The notes under the pieces: generated by a model | Databases searched by the model: none | Seen by the model: the letters and a program-made list of their open reading frames with translations, nothing else | What the model was told of the DNA's origin: nothing | Program-made: the position numbers and the translations under genes | NCBI GenBank assembly: GCA_029449235.1 | Contig: JANATG010000003.1 | Location: 1,550,001 to 1,614,000 of the forward strand | DNA from: Linnemannia schmuckeri | Lineage: Eukaryota; Mortierellomycota; Mortierellomycetes; Mortierellales; Mortierellaceae | Reading direction: 5' to 3' | Length of the DNA stretch: 64,000 nt | Part shown: positions 22,354-34,757 of the stretch, in pieces | Numbering within the stretch: position 1 is the first letter of the stretch | Layout of the letters: every line of letters begins with the position of its first letter

Positions 22354-25300
22354 TCACTTTGCTTCTTCCGTGTTATCGTCCTCATCTTTCTGCACGGCAC
22401 TACTCGCTACTGACGGCGTCTTGAGCAAAGAATTCGCCTCATCGATAGTAACGTTCACCTCTACATCCGCCATCATCGTCTCAAGCACCGAATCCCCATT
22501 TCTCGTCGTTTCAACATCATCGCCGTGGTCATCGCCACCCTCAGCCTCCTTCTTCGCCATTGCCGTCGTAACCAGCATCTCATCTTGCTCCTGCCCATGT
22601 TCATGCTCGTGCTCCAGCTCCGCCGTATGATACTTGTCATCCTCCGAACGATCACTCGCTGAAGCGCCAGCAGCAGCAGCTGTTGCTGTCGATGACTCCT
22701 TGAAGGCATTTGAAAGTGAAGAGGTCGATTTAATAGCAACCAAAGTCTTGGACGGCGTCGGTAATGAGATCACTCCACCCGCAATCCTACGACGCTGACG
22801 ATTCGCTCGTGTACGACTGTCCAACGATCCAGACTCGCCTCCTAGACCTCCTGTTCCCTCATGGTCAGATCGAGGGCTCTTGCTCTTTTCTTCTTCCGTG
22901 TTGTTGCTGTTGATGTTGCCGGAAGAGCTGGGCTCTCCAGTCTCTTCCTGACGCTGCTGCTGATGCTGAGTGGAATGCTCATTATCCTCGTTGGCGGGAA
23001 CAGTTGAGGAGGTAGCGTCCTTTGCACTGCTAGTGGTAGTGGTGGAGGAAATCAACGACGCAGCCTCGTCATGGGAGCCTTCGAAGAGGTTGGCCCCCAA
23101 CTGGAACAACACCTTGGGTTCGGAATCGGCTACTGCTGCACGAGAACTCGTCGTCGTCGTCGTCATCTTCGTTTTGTGCGCTGTTATGTGAGTTGCCACT
23201 GTGTTTGTTGGCATTGTCGTCATCGTCGCTGCTATCGTCGACGGTGAGGGTAAACTTGACGTCGATACTCCGAAAGAGGGCGGCGAGCTATTGGAAATTG
23301 TCTAGCGATGAATTGGTTCAGATGGTTCCAGGAGGTGAGGTGGGATATGTTCATATGGAGATGTGTTACTCGTCCATCGTCTCTGCATATCAAAGACATT
23401 TTTGCATGACAGTTTTTTGATATGAAATGCAAATAGATCATATTTTTTAGTGAAATATTCGTATTACCTTGTCAAGTTCCTGGATGCTAACGGACGCGAC
23501 TTCATCTGAACTGGCAGCTCCACTTCCACCGTTGCCAGTGGTCTTGGAAACTGGGGAGACAACTTCCGCATCGTCATCCTGGAAATTCTCCTTGTTTCCG
23601 GAAGATCCATCATGTGAACCAGAAGAGCTTGTCCCGCTCAAGACTCCGGCCAAGGACATTTTTGCCTTGACAGCAATTGCAGCCATAGTCTCATCTGACG
23701 CCTCCAGAGGCGAAAGAAGACCAACGATATGTCTGGGAGGACTGAGTGCTGTTGGAGTCTTGTCGCCCGGGAAATTAGAATCTTCTACTCCTGCTGCTGT
23801 TGCTGCTGCGGCAGCGGGATCGTTGACGTTTCCTGACCGGTCGACTAGGATCTTGCGTTTTCGTGCCTTCCCGATCACATTAGGTGGCGAATGCAAATCC
23901 GCAGATCCAGTGGGTTTGGTGATCATAAAGGGCGCAAAGGGGTTGGGGAGAGAAGAGGTGGTGGAGAGCGAGGTAGCAGCTGGTCCTGCCCCAGAAGTCG
24001 AGGAAGGAGGAAACATAACAGACTCGGTATTGACGGGCTCCTCGACAGTGGGAATGGGGATGGCTTTGGTGGCGTCCAGATCATTCTTGCTGCTCTCTCC
24101 ACTTGGTTCAGACTTTGGTGAGATGAAGTCGTCCGCAATGTCGTCCGAAACAGGTACTGGGCCCAGACTGGCGAATTGCTTCCTTAGAGCGTCCAAAGAC
24201 GACAATGCGGAAGGGGCGGTTTCATCTGAAGTCGATGTCGTGACCGGAGCTACTGAGCTGTCAACACCCCATTCCTCTTCCTCGTTGCCTTGCTGGAATG
24301 GCTCAAACTTTTTTCTAGAGTAGGATTCGTCATCGTCGTCCTTGCCCCATGGATCGTTCTCAAAGTCGTCCTGGGGTGACTTGACCGACTCGGGCCTGCT
24401 CTCAACCTCCTGGGTGAACGCCTTGGATTCATGGACGAGACCCTTGACCTTGGCCATTAGACTATTGAGATCCTCATCATCGTCGCCGTCCCACAGTGCC
24501 TTTCCTTTGTTCTTTGGGCTGCTGCTTGTCCGGGCGTCAAGGTCTTCGCTGGTCTCATCATCAGGATTCGAGGCATCCTCAGACTGAATGCCTAAAAACT
24601 CGAAAACATCTCGGGTTCGCAGAGGAGACTTGGTGACTGACGATCCGCTGACTCCTCTTGTCAATCTGGGTCGACTGCTTCCGCTAGGGCTAGTGCTGTC
24701 GTTGTTGTCGTTATCGTCGTCCGAGTCACCAAAAAGTCCTCTGCTGTCGCTGGCGTCATCGTTCAAGAGCTCATTCATAATATCGTTCACTTCCGACTCC
24801 GAGACTGGAGTCCGGGTCCAAGCAGGCCTGGTTGAGCGCTGAGTCAGCGTCAAAGGTGCCGAAGAAGGCTCTAGGGCCTGCTCCGGTTGCATGACTTGCT
24901 CGAAGGATTCGTTCTGGTCGACATCGCCCGCCAATGACGCCGAGTCGTCGCTCTCGTCCAGATCCATGGGTGTCTCATGGACAGGGAGTTCCTCGCCGTT
25001 GAAAAGCGGTTCGATCTCCAAACTCTCGTCGATCAACTGTTGCTTGTTGAGGAAGGGGCGCGACAAAAGCCAATGATGAAGTGTGGCATCACCAGCGCCA
25101 AGAGAGATCAAATCCCAGACGGGGCTCAGGGGTGTTTTCAAGCCGTCGACCTGGACGGACTCACGGTGTTTAGTGTGTGAGACAGATCCTGACCTAGAAT
25201 CTGTCTCCTGACGGTCGAAGTTTCCAGGGTCGTTGGATCTGCACTGTAGAAGCAAAGCCGTGACAGCCGACAGCTTCCTGGCTCCTGGTGCAGACAGAAC

Positions 25301-26922
25301 AATGTCGGTGGATCCACCTGAAGACTCCTGTCCTGTAAGGTATGACTGAATAATCGACTTGACTTCATCCTGATGATACCGCATCCAGGGGATAGCGACC
25401 ATGGCATCCCGGCCAACATCCTGAAACGCGTCCAGCTTCTGGATCAGGGCTCCCTTATAACCTCCTTTTTCAGCCTGATCCTGGTAAATTGTAACCAGTC
25501 GACGGTAGGTATCCTTGGTCTTGGAGGGGATACCCGACCACAGCTTGTGCATCCGTTTGATCTCGGGACTTGTCAGCGCTCTCATGAGCGCCCTGAAGCA
25601 ATTAAAGTTCCTGTAGACGTGAAGGAGGATATGGGCAATCCTGATCGTGTGAGCAACAGCATTGACGGGTGTATGACTGTGGTTCTTGGATGCTGCTGGA
25701 CTGGCTGCTGGTGAGGGTTGGCGCACAGCGATCCACTCGAGGAGCAACAGATGGGTGAAACTATGAGTAATATAATTTTCAAAGTCAATGCAGTTTTGAG
25801 CTCGCGAGTTACGGTGACGATCAGCGCGCACAAGGTCTCGAGGGATGGCGACATCCTTGAAGAGCTGGGCGTCAATGATAGTCAATTGCTTGGCAATGGT
25901 GTCGGGATTCCACGAAGTAATGGTCGAGGAGGCAACGGATTGGATTTGGATGCTGACGGTGTCGAGTTTGGCGCGCTGAATACGAACATCCTCGATCAAG
26001 CGTCGCAAGTGCGCGAGATCTCTGCTGGCAGAAAGAGATGGGCTCCCTGGTTCTGACTGTTGATGTGGTTGCTGTTGAGAACTTGACCCCTGTTTCGCCT
26101 GCTCCAATTTCTGAGTGACCTGCGAGAGCGCATAGGAATGCAAGAGCGATTGCTTGGTCAAGGGTGAAATGGGTATCATTGGTATATTCTTTCTGGCCCG
26201 CTTGTAGTTCTGTGTCGTGGTCGTGGCTGTCGTTGCGACGGAGCGTTGAGAGGGCCGAGAGGGTCCCAGTCCTGGCCGGATGGGCGGCGAGATCGATGAC
26301 GGTTTGGATGATTTTGTGCTGCTGGTTGAGGCAGGGAGTGCGGGTGAAGAAGACAGGGATTCATGGCTCTTGGAAAGATCGACAATGTCCTTGAGTCTGC
26401 GAAGGATCTCTTGTGCGTGGGCGAAGAGTTGGGTATAATTGCCAGGTGCAGACTCGAGCGACTCTTTTTTGAGTAAGCGACAACGACAACGACAACGACC
26501 GTATGAGAGAAGGAGAAGTTTAAAGAGTGAGTGCTCAATTTTTTTTGTTTTTTGCTCCTTTATTTTTAAGCTGTCGTTGCCAACCTTCAAGAAGGGCAAG
26601 CAAGGAATGGATGAAAATACCTTTGTCCTTGAAGACGACCTGTGAACTGAGGATGTGGATAATGATCCTATGTGCCTCCAGGTATGTCACGTAGGCAGCC
26701 TTTGTTTTTATCGCATATATAATAATTGAATGTGTATTTGAGAGGAAGTCAGCAACGTAATCCATGTTACCGAGGTTCTTGGCATTGGACAAACCGTATG
26801 CTATCGCGGTGATAAGATGAGAAAAAAAATATTACCTTGAGATCGCCCCGGTCTTGTTCAGCCTTGGCTGCAGTCAGCAAGGCGGCATACTTGGAGAGGT
26901 TTCGCTCCCTGTCCAAGGTCAT
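22354..26922 (-). CDS. Ras guanine-nucleotide exchange factor with MIT-like N-terminus
   Basis: Exons: 26922-26836, 26699-26621, 26463-23468, 23301-22354. The sum is 4,110 bp, 1,369 residues. The first three exons join into a three-helix MIT-like module (RERNLSKYAALLTAAKAEQ, then AAYVTYLEAHRIIIHIL). Residues about 240-430 match a CDC25-type RasGEF domain: DTIAKQLTIIDAQLFKDV, then FENYITHSFTHLLLLEWI, then IAHILLHVYRNFNCFRALM. It should load GTP on a Ras-family GTPase, and the MIT-like module suggests an endosomal or microtubule-linked site. I see no REM domain, though a divergent one may lie before the catalytic part. The C-terminal 900 residues are acidic and Ser-rich. For the last exon I chose the acceptor at 23302 because it continues in phase into a long open frame. 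A nearby acceptor would stop at 23068. Confidence 0.85.
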
Positions 26923-27472
26923 GATAGGTCTGATATATCACTCTTTGTTCTCTTCCTTTATATGCAACCGTGTCGTGTTTTTCTTTCTAGTATAGCAGTA
27001 ATTGTAAAACGAAGGGGTTTGTTGCTGGTAGCGTGTGCGTGTGTCAATAAGTACAAAGTAAAGAAGAGTGCCTCCGAATCTTGACGTGGGAGTGCGTTTG
27101 AAAGAAAAGATGTAGTGAATGAACGAGAGGAGAGTAGAGAGAGAAAGAGAGAATGACCCATGGAGAGCAGAGAGGGAGGGAATTTTTTTTTTTTTTTTTT
27201 TTTTTTGAAGTGGCTTTTGAGCTGTGACGCGATTCAAATGACAGGGTCGACCAGGCATGAAACCGTGCTATTCAGAAAGCTAATAAGGGGCGGTTGCCCA
27301 GGCACACCTATCCCGACGATGTCATTTAGTTGCCTGCTATAACTAAACAGAATCCTCAACGTATCCCTTCAAACAACATATGTAGTGACAATGACAGTGA
27401 ATAATACAAGATAATGAGCTCTATTGTGGTGGTAATAAATATGCGTTGTAGATAGAAACGAACAAGAAAGGT
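26923..27472. other. Intergenic region between RasGEF and GPI-protein genes
   Basis: Both flanking genes are on the minus strand, so this should hold the RasGEF promoter and leader and the 3' UTR of the small GPI-type gene. It contains a 24-base poly(T) run at about 27183-27206 and purine-rich GAGAGA repeats at 27125-27180. No gene seen. Confidence 0.5.
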
Positions 27473-28022
27473 CTACATTCCTCCGAGGGACACAACAATG
27501 ACAACAACAGACAGAACAGCGCCCCAACTAGCCGATGCCAACAATTGCTCCAGACGACTTCCAGAAGTCCCACTGGGTATCTCTCTACCATCGGCGGTAG
27601 TGTTGCAGACCTCCTTCATGGCCTTGACCTGCTGGTTGGTGATATTGTACAGACTAGGGACAAGGAAATAGAGCTGACCGGTCGAGCGGAGACAGGTATC
27701 GCAGCGCTGAAGAGAGTCAATCATGTTGCCCGGGCAGATGCACTGATAGAAGGGCAGCATCTGGGTGATCATGGTCAGGTTGGCGGTCTTGGGGATCCTC
27801 TGGACACAGGTGTTAATGATATTGTAGTCGGGCCTGCAGGCTTGACAGTCGGCCGAGGTCGAGAACACGGGCGTAGGGGTTGAGGTAGGGACGACTGGTA
27901 CACTGCTGGTTGCTGGAGGGATACCAGGAGAAAGAGTGTCGGTGGGAGTGGGGGTGTCAGTAGGGGTAGGTGGGACTTCAGGCTCTGGAGTAGGGCTGGG
28001 TTCGGGTGAAGATGTGGGTTCA

Positions 28023-28056
<34 letters not shown>

Positions 28057-28165
28057 AAGGTGTGGGTTCGGGTTCTTCGTCTTGTGCGGCGACTGAGAGG
28101 ATGAAGAGGGAGAGGATGATGACGAGAATGGCTGTGAGTCTGAGCCTCTTGAAGAAGGCGGTCAT
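27473..28165 (-). CDS. Small secreted Cys-rich protein, probably GPI-anchored
   Basis: 230 residues from the ATG at 28165, chosen because a clear signal peptide follows (KRLRLTAILVIILSLFILSVAAQ). Next comes a Pro/Ser/Thr/Glu stalk with tandem SP dipeptides, typical of O-mannosylated spacers. The mature domain holds eight cysteines (C-x2-C-x9-C-x21-C-x-C-x12-C-x2-C-x26-C). The chain ends in a hydrophobic tail (WGAVLSVVVIVVSLGG) after a small-residue site, as in GPI-anchored proteins. It is expected at the plasma membrane or cell wall. The eight-cysteine count recalls CFEM proteins, but the spacing does not fit that pattern well, so I leave the family open. Confidence 0.8.
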
Positions 28166-29174
28166 TGCGAATATGAAATATGAATGAAAGGGAAGGAGTG
28201 AGTGAGTGAGTGAATGAGCGAGTAGGTGGACGTGAATGTGTTTGTGAAAGTAAAGTGGAAACTGAAAACAAAGAAGAGGTGGGTGGACACTTTCTTGTTG
28301 TTGTTTGTTGCCAGTCCAAAACAGACTATTTTTAGGTGATAAATACCGCAATTAAGCGAGGTGGCCACAGCTCCTGAATTGATAAAACGTGCCAGTATCC
28401 TTGTGCTCTCAGGAGTAGTTAGAAGTGACATACATGGGCATAGGGGACCTTGCATACAGGCGATATAGATTGCCTTCGGATACGCTGTTGGCACTAGAAA
28501 CAGACTGGCACAGATGTGGACACATTGAAGCAGGTACTGGTGCAGGCATTGATGTACCGGTGCCTACCCTCTTGTTCTCTTCGCCATTGATAGCTTAGGC
28601 TGGTGCACGTTCTTTTGGACTATGCAGGGTCGAGATAAATCCGTCCTAAGTCAGTAGTGACCCTTAACTAACTTGGTCAGCGCGCGGTTGGCGTAGTTGT
28701 AGAGCCTCAGTCGCATGTGTTACGTGCGTCCTGTGTTCCCTTCTTTTCCATAAAGAAAAATCAGTATCCAATGAGCGGCAAGTGGAGTTAAAAAATCGAG
28801 TATAAAAAGTGGCCGTCTGGCACTGAATTCAAAGAAAGTGAGAAGATCATCTCTTTCTTCTTCTTTTCCTCACACTCCTCACTCCTCCTTTCACACCTCC
28901 GCACAAACACTTTCCACACTCGACCACACCTTTCCTTACACACTCATACTTTCATTCCTAATCACCTCCCTCCTCCATCCCCATCTCGATCGTCTGCCCT
29001 CTACCCTCAGATCGCAACGATTCTTCAATTTTTTACGGGACACTCCTGGCCTCTCAAGAACCAACCACCTTTCCAGAGGGACCGCGTCAGTCAATACGAC
29101 AGGACGAACAAAAGTGACACACACACAACACCGCAGCAGCACCAGTACCCACAGGAAAACAAGTATAATCACAC
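28166..29174. other. Divergent promoter region, GPI-protein gene / SPT5
   Basis: About 1 kb between two divergently transcribed genes. It contains a TATA element facing SPT5 at 28801 and a C/T-rich SPT5 leader from about 28850. GTGA tetranucleotides at 28197-28216 lie in the leader of the minus-strand gene. No tRNA or additional ORF is supported. Confidence 0.6.
28801..28809 (+). promoter_or_regulatory. TATA box upstream of SPT5
   Basis: TATAAAAAG, 374 bp before the SPT5 start codon. A transcription start 30-60 bp downstream would give a pyrimidine-rich leader of about 300 nt. Confidence 0.5.
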
Positions 29175-32100
29175 ATGTCTCGACACGACAGTGACCGTGA
29201 CGAGGACGAGGAATACGAAAACCTGGGCAAGTCGCACGATAACAGGGACGACGATTCTGATGTGGAGGACTCGCGCACAGGACGCAGCAGCAGCTCCGGC
29301 AAGCGGTCAAGCAACCACCGCAACAGTAAAAGGCGCGACGACGATGATGACGACGAGGACGAGGACGACGAAGAGGATGAGGATGACGAAGAAGATGAGG
29401 ACGAGCACGACACTGTTTCTTCTGTAAGTTCAGCTTTTTAGCTTTATTAAATGTTATTGTTTCGATCTCCTGCATCTTGCAGGTTTGCTCAGACAGCCAA
29501 GCCATTTTGATTCTGATCGCCTTTTTACCCACATTGATTTTTTACAAACCAAAACACAGAGACGTCACAAGAAACAAAAGCGCGCCATAAATCCTTTTCT
29601 CGATATGGAGGCCGAGGTCGACGATGAAGAGGAGGACGAGGACGAAGACGATGACGAATATGGTGGAGGAGACGGTTTCATTGCAGATGAACAGGATGAG
29701 GCTGCAGAGGCGACAAGGGCATCAAAACACTTGGATCTGGACCGCAGAAGACGGGAAGAAGACGACGTCGATCTAGAGGAACAGGCCGCTCGATTCAAGG
29801 AACGTTATGGTCGTCGCGACTATGCTCCTCGTCGCGCATTCCAGGGACAGCAGGAGGATATTCCACAGCAGCTTCTTATGCCCGATGTCCAATCGCCACA
29901 TCTCTGGATGGTCCGCTGCAAGCCTGGCAAGGAAAAGGATCTAGTTTTTTCGCTCATGCGCAAGTTCTTCGACACCGAATACTCCGCCCAACCTCTGGAA
30001 ATCTCGGCTGCATTCTCGCGTGAATCGCTCAAAGGATACGTCTATATCGAGTGTATGCGTCAAGCCAACGTTCAGGCCGTAAGTACTCTTTACTTCGAGC
30101 ACAGCCTCATTATTGAGTTATAACTCTGCGCAATACTATATCGATATCAACTCCTAACATTACTCGGAACTGCTCGTTTCATACTTTAGGCTTTGAACGG
30201 TCTAAACAACGTCTTCGCCTCCAAGCTCACTTTGGTCCCCATCAAGGAGATGACAGATGTGCTCAAGGTCAGACACAAGGAATCGGATCTTCGCCCAGGA
30301 ACCTGGGTTCGTGTCAAACGTGGTAAATACGCCATGGATCTTGCACAGGTAACAATTACATCTCAGTTCGTGGATGTTTTGATCGGATCTTGATAAATGT
30401 TCTCAGACTAGTGCCGAAGCTTACAATCTGTCGCGCGATGGCTACCAAATTAGATTTTGGATATTGCAGATTCTGGAGACACCGCTAAGGTGAAGTTGAT
30501 TCCTCGATTGGATATGACCCCTCGCACGGATGCATCATACATAGCTGGAAACAACAAACGCAAACCTGTCAACAGTGCGCTCGCTGGACGCCCCCCACCA
30601 AAGCTGTTCAACGCTCGTGAGGCAGAAAAGGTCGACAAGCTAAACAAGCCAACATCGAGAGGCCGCGGAGTTTTCCAGTGGAACAACGAGGTTTTCAGGG
30701 AGGGATACCTGGAGAAGGACATGAAGATCTCCAGCTTGATCACGGAAAACATCAACCCTACACTCGATGAAATTCAAAAGTTTGCCAAGGGTGGTGTCGA
30801 CGATGAGGATGGTGGTTTGGATCTGTCGGCTGTCGCATTGTCGGCCATGAGTGCATCGGTCACGAGCCACTTCCAGCCAGGAGAGAAGGTCGAGGTGACA
30901 GAGGGAGAGTTGAAGAACGTTCACGGTACGGTCGACTCGGTCACCAGCGACATGATTATGGTTCGTCCCCTGGCCGATGATCTCAAGGGCAACATCCTGA
31001 AGTTCCCTCCCACACAGCTTCGCAAACTTTTCAAAGAGGGAGACCATGTCAAGGTTGTCAACGGAAAGTACAAGGACGAAACCGGTCTCATCATCAAGAT
31101 CGAGGACAGCGTCGTCACCATTGTCACGGACCTGAACGTCAAGGACATCCAGGTGTTCTCAAAGGATCTTCAGATGGCTGCCAATGTCGCTACAGGCACA
31201 GGAACCATTGGACAATACGAAACCCACGACTTTGTTCAGCTCGAGTAAGTCTTGATTTCGTTGTGCGAGCTTGAGTTCTTTTATGTCCGCATGGATGTGA
31301 TTAACCTAAGGACGTGCCTTGAATTTGCTGTGAATAGTGCTGCCACTGTTGGAGTCATTTACAAGGTCGAGCGTGGATTTGCCCGTGTTGTGGACCAGTC
31401 CGGCATGACACGCGAGGTCGAACCCCACCTTATTACACAGAAGCGTGACTCTTCGCGTGCTATCGCCACCGACGCCGAAGGTAACAGTATCCAGGACGGT
31501 GACTCTGTCCGCGAGATGACTGGAGCCGTAAGTTTCATTGGCTACCGTAAGCCTTCTGTTCTTGTTGTTGTCATATGGTTGAAACCATTATATCTAAGCC
31601 TGCTTTGTCTCTGTCACATTTATTGATATTCAAACTAGATGCGCGAGGGTAAGATTTTGCACTTGTTCAGGACGTACGCATTTTTGTACAACAGAGAGTA
31701 TATGGAGAACTCGGGAGTCTTTGTTCAGTCGACGCGTCTTGTGGTCAGCATGGCCTCCAAGAGTCGTGCTCAGCCAGGCATGCGTCTGGATACAATGAAC
31801 CCAGCTATGATGAACATGAACCGTGGCGGTTTCGGCGATCGTGGCGGGCGCGGTGGACGCGGTGGCGGTATGATGATGGGTCGTGGCCGTGGCGGACGCG
31901 ATCCTCTGATTGATAAGACTGTCACCATTATTCGGGGACCCCACAAGGGTTACCTCGGTATTGTTAAAGATGCCTCGGACTCTACCGCTCGTGTCGAGTT
32001 GCACACCAACTGCCGTATCATCACCGTCGAGAAGGCCAAGCTCGCTATCACCAAGTATGTTATCTTTGTTTTACAAATTTTCATCGTTTGGTGGATATTT

Positions 32101-33505
32101 TTCGACAATGCTAACCATGATTGTTCAATTTTTTCACTATTGTAGCGCCAACGGTACAACGACACCTGTGTCGAGCATGTCGGATATGAACCCTCCCTCC
32201 ACTCCTCGTGCAGGCAACTATGGCGGTTATGGCGGTTATGGTGGTATGACACCTGTCAGATCTGGAGATATGACACCCATGCACAACTCCGGGTCGCGCA
32301 CACCTGCCTGGAATAACGCGGGATCCAAGACACCCGCATGGAATGCAGGATCGAAAACCCCTGCGTGGAGTGCCAGTGCCCGGACTCCCAACCCTTATGC
32401 CGATGGCTCGCAGACACCCGCCTGGGATGCAGGTTCCAAGACCCCACGCTATGGAGGAGGATCTGCTTGGGACAGCGGTAGTCGCACACCAGCCCCTGCT
32501 TGGGACTCGGGAAGCAGAACACCAGCACGCGGATCAGCCTGGGGCGATTCTGACTCTGGCTCGGGCAACCATAACGGATCGGGTGGATCGGGCGGATACA
32601 ATGCTTGGGGCGACAAGGCTGATTCGAGCTCTGGTTCAAGCGGATTCCCTCAGACACCTGCTGCTAGCAGTGATTGGATGAACCGTAGTGTCCCTACGCC
32701 TGGACCCTTTGGCGCTCCTTCACCCGCACCCTTCACCAACTACCCCTACACACCTGGTCCCAACTCTAGCTATGACTCTGCACCAACACCCAGTGGAAGC
32801 AATTTCCCCTCAACACCTGCAGCTTCATCCTCTTTGGGCTCAGGACCTGGTCACGGGGCTAGCGGGAGTGGTAGTTCCCTCGGAGCCAACGTGGCCACCC
32901 CTGGAGCCACCCCTGGCGCCAGAATGCAGTCGATTGCCACACCAGGTTCTCTCCAAACTCCTCAGACCCCTGCAGGTGGTCCATCGGCACCCATGACCCC
33001 TGCCAGCCACTTTCCCCAGACGCCTTTCATGCCCACTGGAGGCGACTACTCAGGCATGGATTCGCACGGCCACTCTGGCCAAGTCCCTGGATATGGATCA
33101 GCTGCTGGTGGAGCTGCCGCGTCGGGTCCTTCTTATGACTGGTTGGCGACGGATATTGAAGTCCGCATCGGGGCCGGGAAAGACGGATCACAATTCGAGG
33201 GCGGCAAATACCAAGATCAGTCGGCACGCACGATCAAGATCCCACCAAGAAGCGCATTATCGTCGATGGCCCTTTGTGATGTCCGCCTATTGAGTGACGA
33301 TAAGATGGTTCAGGTCCCTGCTCAGTATCTCAAGGCGGTTGCACCGCTCAAGAACGACGGCGTCAAGGTTTTGTCGGGCGAACATCGTGGCGCATTGGGC
33401 ACCTTGATGGGAGTCGATGTTCAGGATGGTATTGTCAGCTTGAGAGGCGAGAACATGTACAAGGTTTTGACCATGTCTGTTCTTGGCAAGCATTTGGGCG
33501 ATTGA
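29175..33505 (+). CDS. SPT5: Transcription elongation factor SPT5
   Basis: Subunit of DSIF (Spt4-Spt5), which clamps RNA polymerase II and recruits capping and elongation factors. Seven exons: 29175-29423, 29560-30078, 30190-30348, 30454-31244, 31338-31527, 31639-32054, 32146-33505. Together they give 1,227 residues with all phases consistent. In order: an acidic N-terminus with D/E runs; an NGN domain from about residue 195 (SPHLWMVRCKPGKEKDLVF); several KOW domains (for example RPGTWVRVKRGKYAMDLAQ, VKVVNGKYKDETGLIIKI, TIIRGPHKGYLGIVKDA); an RGG-rich linker at 31825-31900; and a C-terminal repeat region from 32284 with units such as GSKTPAW and GSRTPAW, the expected targets of Bur1/P-TEFb-type kinases. 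A final KOW closes the protein. Confidence 0.96.
32280..32560 (+). repeat. SPT5 C-terminal repeats, G/A-S-K/R-T-P-A-W units
   Basis: About seven degenerate copies of a (G/A)S(K/R/Q)TPxW-like unit are visible in translation, followed by looser TP-containing repeats to about 33020. The Thr-Pro dipeptide in each unit is a plausible site for a proline-directed kinase. Confidence 0.8.
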
Positions 33506-34757
33506 GGTATTGGAACGTAGTAATCATTTAGGGAGGGGAGGGGGAGGGGGTAGTAGGAAGAACTGTTTTTCTGGATGTTTTTTTTCTTCAAACACACGCA
33601 CAACACACACATCACACACAAGCACAAACACAACACGCGCTAAATAAAAACACTACGACGTTATGAGAGACATTGAAGATTGATTCAATATTTTGTAGTC
33701 TGCCAGAGAGAAGGAGTGGTGTAGCCTGCACGGCGCTCAAATTGCTTTACCTCGTGAAAAAATAACCAGTGGAAAGGAGGGCGGGAGGTAAGCAAAGGGA
33801 AAAGACTGGTCTCTACTCCCTGATGGAGGTGGTGCATGAGTGGATCGGGTACGAAGATTTCAATATCGTTCACCGCTACCTAAAAAACATATATTGAGAC
33901 CAATGGGCGAAGGACGCACACATACGCGCTCACGCGTCATGCACAACCTTTTTCATTCACGAGGAAAAACAAACCACCACAATCACTTCGTCATTTTTTT
34001 TTTTTTTTGGGAGGGGGATACTTGACACTTTCAAAAATGGAAGGGCGGTCTGGAGCGAAATAGCGATTGGACCTGCAACCGAAAACAGGCAAAAACAGAC
34101 CTGTCGTCGTCGCGAGTGATGGCTGAGTAGCTGATACATTGGGGTGAGTTCTTCGAGGGTGCCTTGAGGAGAATATCACAGAGTGTATACGATTCCTTCA
34201 AGATGGGTTCGGCGGCGTCCGGGGCTCTTTTCCTCTTAAAACAGATTTGTTTATACATATATGTGTGTGTGTTTAAGGGCAAGTTTTACTATGTTCCATA
34301 TATACCATGCATATCAACCGACCGCGACACTGTTTCTTGAGCAAAAACAGTAATGTTGACGCGAGGAGTTTCTGCAAACACAGTGGCGGCTTATTGGCGC
34401 CCCACCGGGTCAAGCCTCAACTTGAAGTAATACTTTGAATCGAGCGATTCTAAATGAGCTTAGAATTTGGAAAGCCACATTTCCGACTGACGAATCTAAG
34501 CTGGCTGGGATTATTTACTGAGAGAAAGATAGAAAACAAAAAGATGCCATTGTGCTGACCCCAAGACAAGCAATTGCCTTATCCCACATTCCACTACTAC
34601 CACTACCACCACTACCGCCCCTCTCAGTGACATTATAATTATATAACACCATTAAATAGTTAACAGAGACGCGACGCAGTTTTCGTACCATGATATGTAA
34701 AAAAAAAAAGTTTTCTATTTCATATGCAAAAAATTGTACTTCAAAAAGATCCATCCC
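33506..34757. other. Tail-to-tail intergenic region, SPT5 / TRM4
   Basis: Convergent 3' ends. It includes an AATAAA at 33643-33648, about 138 bp after the SPT5 stop, CA-rich repeats at 33590-33640 and a 12-base T run at 33996. At 1.25 kb it is long for convergent genes. I looked for a tRNA around 34380-34460 and did not find a T-loop. No gene is supported. Confidence 0.5.
33643..33648 (+). terminator. AATAAA polyadenylation signal of SPT5
   Basis: Canonical hexamer 138 bp downstream of the SPT5 stop codon, the first one after the gene on this strand. Confidence 0.5.

Noticed and set aside
22040..22630. 196-codon plus-strand frame opposite the RasGEF C-terminus
   Set aside because: It is Ser/Pro/Phe-rich, mirrors the acidic Ser/Thr sense frame and has no promoter-like context of its own.
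23469..24323. 284-codon frame antisense to the RasGEF gene
   Set aside because: The sense frame is continuous, in phase and linked to a recognised domain. The antisense translation has no motif.
26535..26792. Reading through 26701-26792 as coding (MSNAKNLGNMDYVADF)
   Set aside because: It does not join exon 1 in phase. Splicing 26835-26700 does, and restores a continuous helical module, so I treat it as intron.
28560..28760. Possible tRNA-like sequence (gcgcggttggcgtagttg)
   Set aside because: A D-arm-like string is present, but I found no T-loop GTTCRANYC and no closing acceptor stem.
34380..34470. Possible tRNA near the TRM4 3' end
   Set aside because: The string ggcgccccaccgggtcaagcc lacks a proper T-loop and a foldable anticodon stem.
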